Part shown: positions 35,056 through 43,303 of the stretch, in pieces
Numbering within the stretch: the first letter of the stretch is position 1
How the letters are laid out: the number at the start of each line of letters is the position of its first letter
From: Casp-actino8 sp039800005
Lineage (GTDB): Bacteria > Actinomycetota > Acidimicrobiia > Acidimicrobiales > Ilumatobacteraceae
Direction of reading: 5' to 3'
DNA length: 64,000 nucleotides
Assembly (NCBI GenBank): GCA_039800005.1
Contig: JBDLRN010000066.1
Span: 1 to 64,000 of the forward strand
Notes under the pieces: generated by a model
What the model was told of the DNA's origin: nothing
Database searches by the model: none
The model's input: the letters and a program-made list of their open reading frames with translations, nothing else
Program-made: the position numbers and the translations under genes

Positions 35056-35057
35056 CT
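35052..35057 (+). promoter_or_regulatory. -10 box, leaderless (TAAACT, 6 nt before ATG 35064)
   Basis: TAAACT, preceded by TG (extended -10), ends 6 nt before the M20 hydrolase ATG and should drive the eight-gene operon. Confidence 0.6.
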
Positions 35058-35063
35058 GCGACC

Positions 35064-36347
35064 ATGGTCGAGGGGACGACGGTGACGCCACGTGTCGACG
35101 GTTCCCGCCTGCTGACTCGTCTGGCCGAGTTGGCCCGTCTCGGTGCCATCGACGGCGGGGGCTGCGCTCGGCTGGCCCTCACCGACGAGGACCGCGCCGG
35201 CCGCGATCTGGTGGTCACCTGGATGCGCGATCTGGGCCTCGATGTCACCGTCGACGTCGTCGGCAACATCGTCGGCACTTGGGCGATCGGCCACGGTGCA
35301 CCGGTGATGACCGGCTCCCACATCGACACCGTGCGGACCGGCGGCCGCTACGACGGAAATCTGGGTGTTCTCGCCGGTCTCGAGGTCGTCGAAACCCTGA
35401 TGCAGGCCGGGGTCGAACCGAGTCGTCCGTTGGCGGTTGCGGTCTTCAGCAACGAAGAAGGTGCGCGCTTCCAGCCCGACATGCTGGGTTCACTCGTCTA
35501 CGTGGGAGGACTCGGCGTCGAAGAGGCCTTGTCGACCGTGGCGATCGACGGCGCGACCTACGGTGACGAGTTGCGACGGATCGGGTACGCGGGATCGCTC
35601 CCGTGTCCGGGACCGGCTCCACACGCCTTCGTCGAACTCCACATCGAACAAGGACCGGTGCTCGAGCGGGAAGGTGTTCGATTCGGCGCGGTCACCGGAG
35701 TACAGGGCATCTCGTGGCGAGAGGTCCGCATCGACGGACAGAGCAATCACGCCGGCACCACTCCGATGGAGTTGCGCCACGACCCGGCGGTGGTGGCGGC
35801 GCGGATCACCGTGTTCCTCCGGGAGTTGGCCGAGCGGTATGGCGGCCACCAGGTGTGCACCGTCGGTCGCATCGACCTGCATCCCAATCTGATCAACGTC
35901 GTGCCCAAGTCGGCCACCCTGACGCTCGACGTACGCAACACCGATGAACAGCTCCTTCGTGACGCCGAGGCCGAGATCGACGTCTTCCTCGAACGGGTCG
36001 CTGCTGACGAAGGGGTTTCCATCACGTCCCGTCCCCTCGCGCGGTTCGAACCGGTCGAGTTCGATGCCCGAGCCATCGATCTGGTCGAGACCACCATTCG
36101 CTCACTCGGCGCGACCAGCCGTCGGCTCCCGTCGGGTGCCGGCCACGACGCCCAGATGTTGGCTCGGGTCTGCCCCACGGCGATGATCTTCACTCCGTCC
36201 CACCTCGGTATCAGCCACAACCCGGCCGAACACACCGACGACGACGATCTGGTCGACGGGACGCAGATCCTGCTCGACGTGATGCTCGGTCTGACCGAGA
36301 TGGACTTCGCAACCCACTCGTCCGACGAAGCGTCCGGAGGTCGCTGA
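35064..36347 (+). CDS. M20-type carbamoylase (N-carbamoyl-L-amino acid/ureidopropionate/allantoate amidohydrolase family)
   Basis: 427 residues, cytoplasmic dizinc amidase. Metal ligands lie in GSHIDTVRTGGRYDGNLGV (near 92-110) and FSNEEGARF (near 130-138). VELHIEQGPVLE and the C-terminal LPSGAGHDAQMLA are typical of hydantoinase-pathway carbamoylases. They hydrolyse N-carbamoyl compounds to amino acid, CO2 and ammonia. It is first in an operon with a nitrilase-type carbamoylase and two molybdenum hydroxylases, so a ureide or N-heterocycle route is likely. The start is fixed by the leaderless -10 box. Confidence 0.9.
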   Translation: MVEGTTVTPRVDGSRLLTRLAELARLGAIDGGGCARLALTDEDRAGRDLVVTWMRDLGLDVTVDVVGNIVGTWAIGHGAPVMTGSHIDTVRTGGRYDGNLGVLAGLEVVETLMQAGVEPSRPLAVAVFSNEEGARFQPDMLGSLVYVGGLGVEEALSTVAIDGATYGDELRRIGYAGSLPCPGPAPHAFVELHIEQGPVLEREGVRFGAVTGVQGISWREVRIDGQSNHAGTTPMELRHDPAVVAARITVFLRELAERYGGHQVCTVGRIDLHPNLINVVPKSATLTLDVRNTDEQLLRDAEAEIDVFLERVAADEGVSITSRPLARFEPVEFDARAIDLVETTIRSLGATSRRLPSGAGHDAQMLARVCPTAMIFTPSHLGISHNPAEHTDDDDLVDGTQILLDVMLGLTEMDFATHSSDEASGGR

Positions 36348-37318
36348 TGGCCCGACATTTTCCCCTGGAACGCGAGAGCACGCGGTCGGTCGTGGTCGGG
36401 GCCGCCCAACTCGGCCCGATCCAACGCGATCACTCGCGTGCCGACGTGGTCGAACGCCTGATCGAACTCTTGCACCAGGCCCATCGGCGTGGCGTCGAAC
36501 TCGTGGTGTATCCCGAATTGGCTCTCACGACGTTCTTCCCGCGTTGGTTCGAGACCGACATCGCACGCGCCGATCACTGGTACGAGACCGCCATGCCCGG
36601 ACCCGACACCGCACCGCTTTTCGCAGAGGCGGCGCGACTCGGCATCGGCTTCTGCCTCGGATACGCCGAACTGACCGAGCCCGACGCCGCCGGACGACGG
36701 CACCGCTTCAACACCCAGATCCTGGTCGATCGCGACGGACGGACCGTGGGCAAGTACCGCAAGGTGCACATTCCGGGGCACGAGACCAACGAGCCGGATC
36801 GTCCTTTCCAGCACGCCGAGCGCTACTACTTCGAACCGAGCGACGAGGGTTTCCCGGTGTGGAAGGCCTTCGGCGGCTACGTCGGCATGATGATCTGCAA
36901 CGACCGGCGTTGGCCCGAGAGTTATCGCGAGATGGGCCTGCAGGGAGTCGAACTCGTTCTGTGCGGTTACAACACTCCCCTGCACTACGTTCCCGATCCG
37001 AGCCAGAACGTGTGGCAAGGCTTCCACAACGCCCTCGTGATGCAGGCCGGCGCCTATCAGAACGGCACCTGGGTCGTCGGTGTCGCCAAGGGGGGCATCG
37101 AAGAAGGTGTCGACTCGCTCGCCCAGTCGTGCATCATCGCGCCGAGCGGCCAGATCGTGGCCCAGACCGTCACCTCGGGTGACGAGTTGATCACCGCCGA
37201 GTGCGACCTCGATTGGTGCGCTCGGTACAAAGAGACGCTCTTCGATTTCGACCGTTACCGACGACCCGAGGTCTACACCCGACTCACGACCCAACGAGGA
37301 GTGATCCGTCCGACATGA
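36347..37318 (+). CDS. Nitrilase-superfamily amidohydrolase, N-carbamoyl-D-amino acid hydrolase-like
   Basis: 323 residues. The catalytic triad is visible: Glu in VVYPELALTTFFPRWF, Lys in GKYRKVHIPGH and Cys in MMICNDRRWPES. The surroundings (NDRRWPESYREMGLQGVELVLCGYNTP) closely match D-carbamoylases. It would remove a carbamoyl group from a ring-opening product. The ATG overlaps the preceding TGA by 1 nt (TGATG) and its own stop overlaps the next start. Confidence 0.9.
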   Translation: MARHFPLERESTRSVVVGAAQLGPIQRDHSRADVVERLIELLHQAHRRGVELVVYPELALTTFFPRWFETDIARADHWYETAMPGPDTAPLFAEAARLGIGFCLGYAELTEPDAAGRRHRFNTQILVDRDGRTVGKYRKVHIPGHETNEPDRPFQHAERYYFEPSDEGFPVWKAFGGYVGMMICNDRRWPESYREMGLQGVELVLCGYNTPLHYVPDPSQNVWQGFHNALVMQAGAYQNGTWVVGVAKGGIEEGVDSLAQSCIIAPSGQIVAQTVTSGDELITAECDLDWCARYKETLFDFDRYRRPEVYTRLTTQRGVIRPT

Positions 37319-39921
37319 CTTCGATCTCCGAGACCCGAGTGTCACTGAACGTCAACGGACGCATCGTGTCGGTCGACCCATCGCATCCGCATCTCCTGTC
37401 GGCCCTTCGGGAAGAACTCGACATCACCTCCCCCAAAGACGGTTGCTCTCCTTCGGGTCAGTGCGGATGTTGCACGGTTCTCATCGACGGAAAACCCGTC
37501 GTGAGCTGTCAGCAGCCTCTCACCAAGGTGGAAGGCAAGTCGATCGTCACCCTCGAAGGACTCCCGTCCGAGGAGCGCGACACGTACGCGCGCGCTTTCG
37601 CGGCCTGCGGCGGCCTTCAGTGCGGATTCTGCATTCCCGGGATCGTCATGCGCGCGAAAGGACAGATCGACAAGAAGGGAACGGCTCTGACTCGTGACGA
37701 CATGAGTCGTCACCTGGGTGCCAACCTCTGTCGTTGCACGGGGTACGTCAAGGTGCTCGACGCCATCGAGGCCATCGCCCAGAAGCGAGACGTCGCACCG
37801 ACCGTTCCCGGTGGTGTCGGATCGCGCGGAGTGAAGTACGAGGCCGAGGAACTGGCCCTCGGAGATCGCGGCTACGTCGACGACATTCGAGTGCCGGGTC
37901 TCCTGCACGCCGCACTTCATCTGACGGCCTACGCCCGAGCCGACATCGCCGGCATCGACGTCACCCGAGCCGCCGCCGCGCCGGGAGTCGTGGCGGTGTT
38001 CACCGCAGCCGACGTACCGGGTGAATTGAAGGTCGGCCTCATCCACAAGGACTGGCCGATCTTGATTCCGGTGGGAGGTCGGACCAGCTACGCCGGCGAC
38101 GTACTCGCCGTGGTGGTCGCCGACTCACGTCTCGCGGCGCGGCACGCCGCCGAACTCGTCGATGTCGACTATCGGCCACTGCCCGTCGTCACCGACCCCG
38201 TGGCCGCTCTGGCCGACGAGCACATAGCCGTCTGGGGAACCGACACCAACACGCTGAGCGTGAGTTCCTACACCCGCGGTGACGTCGATGCCGCTCTCTC
38301 GGCGTCCGCCCACGTCGTGTCGGAGACCTTCGAGACGCAACGCATCGAGCACGCCTTCCTCGAACCGGAGAGCTCCCTCGCCGTTCCGACCACACGCGAC
38401 GGTCGTCGTCATCTGCACGTGTATTCGGGCGGGCAAGGCGTGTGGGACGACCGCAACGACATCGCCCGCGTGTTGGGAATCGGCAACGAGTCGGTCACGG
38501 TCGAATTGATCACCAATGGCGGAGCGTTCGGCGGCAAGGAGGACATGAGCAATCAGGCGCATGCGGCGTTGGCCGCGTGGATACTCGATCGGCCGGTGAA
38601 GTGCACGCTGTCGCGCGAAGAGTCGTTCCTGATGCACGCCAAACGCCACCCGATTCGCATGTCCTACGAGATCGGGTGCGATCAGAACGGTTGCCTGACC
38701 GGTCTTCGAGTGCGGGCCATCGGCGACAGCGGTGCCTATGCGAGCGTCGGTATGAAGGTGCTCGAGCGCATGGCCGGCCATGCTTCCGGGCCCTATCACC
38801 TTCCCGCCATCGACGTGCACGCCACCGCAGTGCGCACCAACAATCCGGTGTGTGGAGCATTCCGGGGTTTCGGCGCCAATCAGGCCCAGTTCGCCATGGA
38901 AGGCGTTCTCGATCGTCTGGCCGAGCGTGTCGGCATCAGCGGTTGGGAGATTCGCAAGCGCAACGTGATCAAACCGGGCCAGGTCTGGGGTCCGGGTCAG
39001 ATCATGGACGACGGGTGTCTGGGTGCCGAGCGATGCCTCGACGAGATGAGGCCTCACTACGACGCGGCGCGCGCCGCCGGTCGTGCGGTGGGTGTCGGTC
39101 TCGGCCTGAAGAACAGTGGACTCGGTAACGGCTTCAAGGAGGTCACCCGAGCGGTGGTCCGATTCCGCAGCGACGGCATCGTCGAGGTCCGTCACGGATG
39201 GACCGAGATGGGGCAAGGTGTCAACACCGTCGCTCTGCAGGTCGTGGTTCACGAACTGGGTGTCGATCCGTCGCGAATCCGCGTGATCGTCGACACCACG
39301 CGGGAACTCGGTTTCGGCCAGACCACCGGTTCTCGGGGCACGCTCATGGGCGCCGGCGCCGTCAAGGCGGCGTGCGACGCGGCCCGAGCCGCCGACTGCG
39401 CACCCGATGTCGATCACGTCGGCGAGTATCGAGTCGACTGGACGAACAAGTTGGGTGAGGTCGAGAACCCGATCATCCACTCGACGTTCGGCTACGCGTG
39501 TCAGATGGTCGTGATGGATCCGGCCGACGGTTCCATCGATCGGGTGGTGGCCGCGCACGACGTGGGCCGGGCGGTCAATCCGACGTTGTGCGAAGGGCAG
39601 ATCGAGGGCAGTGTGCACATGGGCCTCGGTTACGCCCTCACCGAGGACTTCCCGGCTGATCCCGAAACCGGTTTCCCGCTTCCCACCACCTTGCGTGCAC
39701 TCGGGATCATCCGCGCCAAGGACATGCCTCCGGTGGAGGTGATCCTCGTGGAGTCCCCCGAACCGTCGGCGCCGTACGGCATCAAGGGTGTCGGTGAGAT
39801 CGGCCTGGTTCCCACGGCCGGCGCGGTGGCCGCAGCTCTGCACGAGGTCGACGGAACATGGCGATCACGTCTGCCCATGCGCCCCGACCGAGACACAGGC
39901 GAGGTCAGTTCCTCGTCATGA
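37315..39921 (+). CDS. Molybdopterin hydroxylase with fused 2Fe-2S domains (selenium-dependent xanthine dehydrogenase-like)
   Basis: 868 residues. An N-terminal ferredoxin-like domain has cysteines in KDGCSPSGQCGCC (44, 50, 52/53) with an extra residue in the usual spacing, and CGFCIPG plus NLCRCTGY bind the second cluster. The molybdopterin part (about 170-868) includes GGAFGGKEDMSNQ, GAFRGFGANQ, GQTTGSRGT and KGVGEIG with the catalytic Glu. The single-chain layout and these motifs match the selenium-dependent XDH group. There is no in-frame TGA, so selenium would be a bound ligand, not selenocysteine. There is no FAD domain. Start overlaps the nitrilase stop. Confidence 0.9.
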   Translation: MTSISETRVSLNVNGRIVSVDPSHPHLLSALREELDITSPKDGCSPSGQCGCCTVLIDGKPVVSCQQPLTKVEGKSIVTLEGLPSEERDTYARAFAACGGLQCGFCIPGIVMRAKGQIDKKGTALTRDDMSRHLGANLCRCTGYVKVLDAIEAIAQKRDVAPTVPGGVGSRGVKYEAEELALGDRGYVDDIRVPGLLHAALHLTAYARADIAGIDVTRAAAAPGVVAVFTAADVPGELKVGLIHKDWPILIPVGGRTSYAGDVLAVVVADSRLAARHAAELVDVDYRPLPVVTDPVAALADEHIAVWGTDTNTLSVSSYTRGDVDAALSASAHVVSETFETQRIEHAFLEPESSLAVPTTRDGRRHLHVYSGGQGVWDDRNDIARVLGIGNESVTVELITNGGAFGGKEDMSNQAHAALAAWILDRPVKCTLSREESFLMHAKRHPIRMSYEIGCDQNGCLTGLRVRAIGDSGAYASVGMKVLERMAGHASGPYHLPAIDVHATAVRTNNPVCGAFRGFGANQAQFAMEGVLDRLAERVGISGWEIRKRNVIKPGQVWGPGQIMDDGCLGAERCLDEMRPHYDAARAAGRAVGVGLGLKNSGLGNGFKEVTRAVVRFRSDGIVEVRHGWTEMGQGVNTVALQVVVHELGVDPSRIRVIVDTTRELGFGQTTGSRGTLMGAGAVKAACDAARAADCAPDVDHVGEYRVDWTNKLGEVENPIIHSTFGYACQMVVMDPADGSIDRVVAAHDVGRAVNPTLCEGQIEGSVHMGLGYALTEDFPADPETGFPLPTTLRALGIIRAKDMPPVEVILVESPEPSAPYGIKGVGEIGLVPTAGAVAAALHEVDGTWRSRLPMRPDRDTGEVSSSS

Positions 39922-40940
39922 GTGCCGTCTCCCCCGGACTCGTCTGTGCGCACCATCATCTCTATTCGTCGTTGGCGCGCGGCATGCCGGCGCCGCCCTC
40001 GACTCCGCACGACTTCCGATCGATTCTCGAATCCATCTGGTGGCGCCTCGACGTAGCCCTCGACCCGGACCTCGTCTATTGGTCGGCCAAACTCGGGGCC
40101 GTCGAAGCGCTGATGAGCGGCACGACCGGCATCGTCGACCACCACGAGAGCCCCACCGCCATCGAGGGCAGTCTCGACCTGATCCACGACGCGTGTGCCG
40201 AGGTCGGCGTTCGCGTCTCGTGCTCGTACGGAGTCACCGATCGTCACGGTGCCGACGGCGCCAAGCGCGGACTGGCCGAGAACGAGCGCTATCTGCGCAG
40301 CGGTCGACCGGGTCTGGTTGGTGTGCACGCTGCGTTCACCTGTTCCGACGACACGCTCGCCGCCGCGGCCGGGCTGGCCCAGGACCTGGGAGTCGGGGTC
40401 CACATCCATGTGGCCGAGGGAGTGGACGATCGAACGGCTGGAGCCCGCCTCGAAGCGCTCGCGCAGGACGACTGGTTGCTCGTGCACTGTGTTCACCTCG
40501 ATCGAGACCTTCCGGGCACCATCGCCCACAACCCGCGCAGCAACATGAACAACGCGGTCGGATACGCACGACCGGCCACGCGGTCCAATCACGTGGTGCT
40601 CGGATCCGACGGAATCGGTGCCGACATGCTCGAGGAGTTCCGTATCGCCTACGTGGCTCACCGCGCCGACGACGTCACGGCGTCTCCCGATACCGCATGG
40701 AGTTGGTTGTCCAACGGCTATGCCTTCCTTCCCGAATGCGCGCACGACCGTGTGCACTGGAACTACGACCACGTCGACTCGTCCTGGCACGTGGCGTTCA
40801 CTCCTGGTGTGCGAGCCACCACCGTGATCTCGTCGACCGGAGAGGTCCTGCTCGACGACGGCCGTCCGACTCGAGTCGACGTCGACGAAGTCCGACACAA
40901 GGCCGCCGAAGCCGCCACCCGCTTGTTCACCCGTCTCTGA
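39918..40940 (+). CDS. SsnA-like amidohydrolase lacking the N-terminal beta-sandwich
   Basis: 340 residues, about 100 shorter than SsnA/TRZ-ATZ amidohydrolases (about 440). It begins almost at the metal-binding HxH motif (SPGLVCAHHHLYSSLARGM, near 5-24); the usual leading sandwich half is absent. Later ligands are HIHVAEG, VHCVHL and GSDGIGADM. The family deaminates or opens aminated heterocycles. ATG 39918 overlaps the preceding stop (ATGA); an upstream ATG at 39858 inside the hydroxylase gene would add 20 residues but not restore the missing domain. Confidence 0.82.
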   Translation: MSAVSPGLVCAHHHLYSSLARGMPAPPSTPHDFRSILESIWWRLDVALDPDLVYWSAKLGAVEALMSGTTGIVDHHESPTAIEGSLDLIHDACAEVGVRVSCSYGVTDRHGADGAKRGLAENERYLRSGRPGLVGVHAAFTCSDDTLAAAAGLAQDLGVGVHIHVAEGVDDRTAGARLEALAQDDWLLVHCVHLDRDLPGTIAHNPRSNMNNAVGYARPATRSNHVVLGSDGIGADMLEEFRIAYVAHRADDVTASPDTAWSWLSNGYAFLPECAHDRVHWNYDHVDSSWHVAFTPGVRATTVISSTGEVLLDDGRPTRVDVDEVRHKAAEAATRLFTRL

Positions 40941-40962
40941 TCAACCACACCCGAGGAAAATC

Positions 40963-41973
40963 ATGACTCAACCCGTCGCTCTGTACCTGCAGGACGCCCA
41001 CTCCATTCGCGAAGGCATCGACTTCGTGACCTACGCCGAGAGCAAGGGCTTCGACGCCGTGTGGCAGGCCGAGAGTCGCCTGGTTCGCGAGGCCACCGTT
41101 CCGATGGCCGCCTTCGCGACATCCACCTCGCGCATCAAGGTGGGAAGCGGTGTCGTCGACTGCTGGAGTCGCAATCCGGCTCGGCTCGCCGCGACGTTCT
41201 CCACCCTCGACGATCTCGCACCCGGACGGGTGATTCTCGGAATCGGCGCCTGGTGGGACCCCCTCGCTCAGAAGGTCGGAATCGATCGGGCGAAGCCCAT
41301 TCGCGTCATGCGCGAGATCGTCACCACCGTTCGCGCTCTCTTGAACAACGAGAACGTCACCTTCCACGGTGAGTACGTGCACCTCGACGGAGTCGAACTC
41401 GACTATGTGTATCAGGAACGTCGCGCCAAGGACGTACCGATCTACATCGGCGCCACCGGACTGCAGATGATGGAGCTCACCGGTGAGATCGCCGATGGCG
41501 CCGTGCTGAACTATCTCGTGTCTCCCGACTACAACGATCAGGCGCTCGAGGCTTTGGAGCGAGGAGCGGCGCGAGCCGGTCGCACCTTGGCCGACATCGA
41601 TCGTCCTCAATTGGTGGTGTGTTCGGTGCACGAGGACCGCGACACCGCCATCGACATGGCCCGTCTCATGGTCACTCAGTACCTCGGACAACAGCCGCAC
41701 ATCATGAAGGCCTCCGGAGTGCCCCAGAGCCTTCTCGACAAGGTGGGCGAAGTGCTCACGTGGCCGGCCACGCACGAACAGGTCGTGGCGGCGAGCAAGT
41801 TGGTCCCCGACGAAATCGTGCACATGCTCACGGCGAGCGGTACGCCGTCCGAGGCGCGTGCCAAGGTGGCGCACTACATCCAGCACGGATGCACCTGCCC
41901 GATCCTCTATCCGCTCGGCGACGTGCGCGCCATGATCGACGCCTTCGCCGGCTGGGACGGATCGGCGTCATGA
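40963..41973 (+). CDS. Luciferase-like (LLM) flavin/F420-dependent oxidoreductase
   Basis: 336 residues, TIM barrel. GIDFVTYAESKGFDAVWQAESRLVREA, RNPARLAATFSTLDDLAPGRVILGIG and VPIYIGATGLQMMELTGEIADGAVLNYLVSP are typical of the methylenetetrahydromethanopterin-reductase-like branch, usually F420-dependent in Actinobacteria. A Shine-Dalgarno (GAGGAAAA) precedes the ATG. Here it may reduce a ring or an oxidised intermediate. The stop overlaps the next ATG. Confidence 0.88.
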   Translation: MTQPVALYLQDAHSIREGIDFVTYAESKGFDAVWQAESRLVREATVPMAAFATSTSRIKVGSGVVDCWSRNPARLAATFSTLDDLAPGRVILGIGAWWDPLAQKVGIDRAKPIRVMREIVTTVRALLNNENVTFHGEYVHLDGVELDYVYQERRAKDVPIYIGATGLQMMELTGEIADGAVLNYLVSPDYNDQALEALERGAARAGRTLADIDRPQLVVCSVHEDRDTAIDMARLMVTQYLGQQPHIMKASGVPQSLLDKVGEVLTWPATHEQVVAASKLVPDEIVHMLTASGTPSEARAKVAHYIQHGCTCPILYPLGDVRAMIDAFAGWDGSAS

Positions 41974-42800
41974 GCGTCGCCGTCCCGCGAACGCTCGACG
42001 AGGCCATCGAACTTCTGGCGAGCGATCCCCAGGCGACTCTTCTCGCCGGCGGCACCGATCTGATGGTCGAAGTCAACTTGCACGGGCGGCGTCCCACGAC
42101 CGTGGTCTCGCTCGCCCGTGTTCCCGAATTGTCGATGTGGCGAATCGACGACGACCACGTGGTGATCGGTTCGGGTGTGCCGTACGCCGCCATGGAGAAC
42201 GGCCCGCTGGCCGAGGTGCTGCCGGCTCTCGCCGAGGCCGCCCGCACGGTCGGGTCACCTCAGATCCGAGCGGCCGGAACTCTCGGCGGCAATCTCGGCA
42301 CCTGTTCACCGGCCGGTGACGGTCTTCCGGTGTTGGCCGCGCTCGATGCAACCGTCGAATTGGTGAGCGCCCAGGGTCTTCGTTCGGTGCCCTTCGCCGA
42401 GTTCATGACCGGTGTCAAGAGGAACAGTGCTCGCCCCGACGAGATCATTCGCGCTGTCGTGATTCCTCGCCACATCGGCTGGCAGGGATACGCCAAGGTC
42501 GGCACTCGCAACGCCATGGTGATCGCCACCGCATCGGTGTGTCTGCTGCGCACCGACAACCGAATCGCTGTCGCCATGGGAGCGGTCGGGCCGACCATCC
42601 TGCGGGCCCGTGAGGCCGAGGACTGGATCGTCGACCAGACGTCCCTCGCTGATCGTCCGAGTCAAGCGGTGATCGACGAATTCGCCGAGCGAGTGGCCGC
42701 CGCCGCTCGACCCATCGACGATCACCGTTCGACCGCCGCCTACCGGCGTCATGCCGTTCGCGTCCTCGCTCGTCGACTACTGGAAAGGTCCTACCGATGA
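41970..42800 (+). CDS. Molybdenum hydroxylase FAD-binding subunit (CoxM/XdhB-like)
   Basis: 276 residues. LLAGGTDLMVEVNL (near 29-42) and SPQIRAAGTLGGNLGTCSPAGDGLPVLAALDA (near 92-123) are the FAD-binding motifs; the usual C-terminal CO-dehydrogenase-flavoprotein domain follows. It passes electrons from the 2Fe-2S subunit to an acceptor. Part of a three-subunit set with the next two genes, each joined by an ATGA overlap. Confidence 0.92.
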   Translation: MSVAVPRTLDEAIELLASDPQATLLAGGTDLMVEVNLHGRRPTTVVSLARVPELSMWRIDDDHVVIGSGVPYAAMENGPLAEVLPALAEAARTVGSPQIRAAGTLGGNLGTCSPAGDGLPVLAALDATVELVSAQGLRSVPFAEFMTGVKRNSARPDEIIRAVVIPRHIGWQGYAKVGTRNAMVIATASVCLLRTDNRIAVAMGAVGPTILRAREAEDWIVDQTSLADRPSQAVIDEFAERVAAAARPIDDHRSTAAYRRHAVRVLARRLLERSYR

Positions 42801-43303
42801 CCGCATCGTCTCCCACCTCCCTCGATTACCGGTTGCGCGTCAACGGGCGGGAGCATCTCGTCCAGGACTCTTGGATCGGAGAGAGCCTGCTCTACGTCCT
42901 GCGCGAGCGCCTCGGCCTGCCGGGATCGAAGGGCGCCTGCGAACAAGGCGAGTGCGGCAGTTGCACCGTCGTGATCGACGGGCGTGCCGTGTGTTCGTGT
43001 CTGGTCCTGGCCGCCTCGGCCGTCGACTCGTCGATCACGACCGTCGAGGGACTCGGCGCCGACGGCGCGTTGAGCGACGTACAACAAGCCTTCATCGACG
43101 CCGGTGGTGTGCAGTGCGGATTCTGCACACCTGGATTCATCGTGGCCGTCCACCATCTGCTCGCGAACACACCCGAGCCGAGTGACAACGACATTCGTGA
43201 AGCACTCTCCGGCAACATCTGCCGCTGCACCGGCTACGGCCGCATTCTCGACGCCGTGCAACAGGTCGTCGTCCGACGTCGAGAGGCCGGTACCGCATCA
43301 TGA
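42797..43303 (+). CDS. Molybdenum hydroxylase 2Fe-2S subunit (CoxS/XdhC-like)
   Basis: 168 residues with two clusters: CEQGECGSC (canonical spacing) for the first, CGFCTPG and NICRCTGY for the second. It relays electrons from the molybdenum subunit to the flavin subunit. Start and stop both overlap its neighbours by 4 bp. Confidence 0.94.
   Translation: MTASSPTSLDYRLRVNGREHLVQDSWIGESLLYVLRERLGLPGSKGACEQGECGSCTVVIDGRAVCSCLVLAASAVDSSITTVEGLGADGALSDVQQAFIDAGGVQCGFCTPGFIVAVHHLLANTPEPSDNDIREALSGNICRCTGYGRILDAVQQVVVRRREAGTAS

Noticed and set aside
38125..39843. Reverse-strand open frame of about 570 codons
   Set aside because: It lies fully opposite the molybdopterin hydroxylase gene, whose motifs are clear. 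The reverse product matches nothing recognisable.
37315..39921. Selenocysteine in the XDH-like protein
   Set aside because: The gene is uninterrupted with no in-frame TGA. In this enzyme group selenium, if used, is a separate cofactor ligand.
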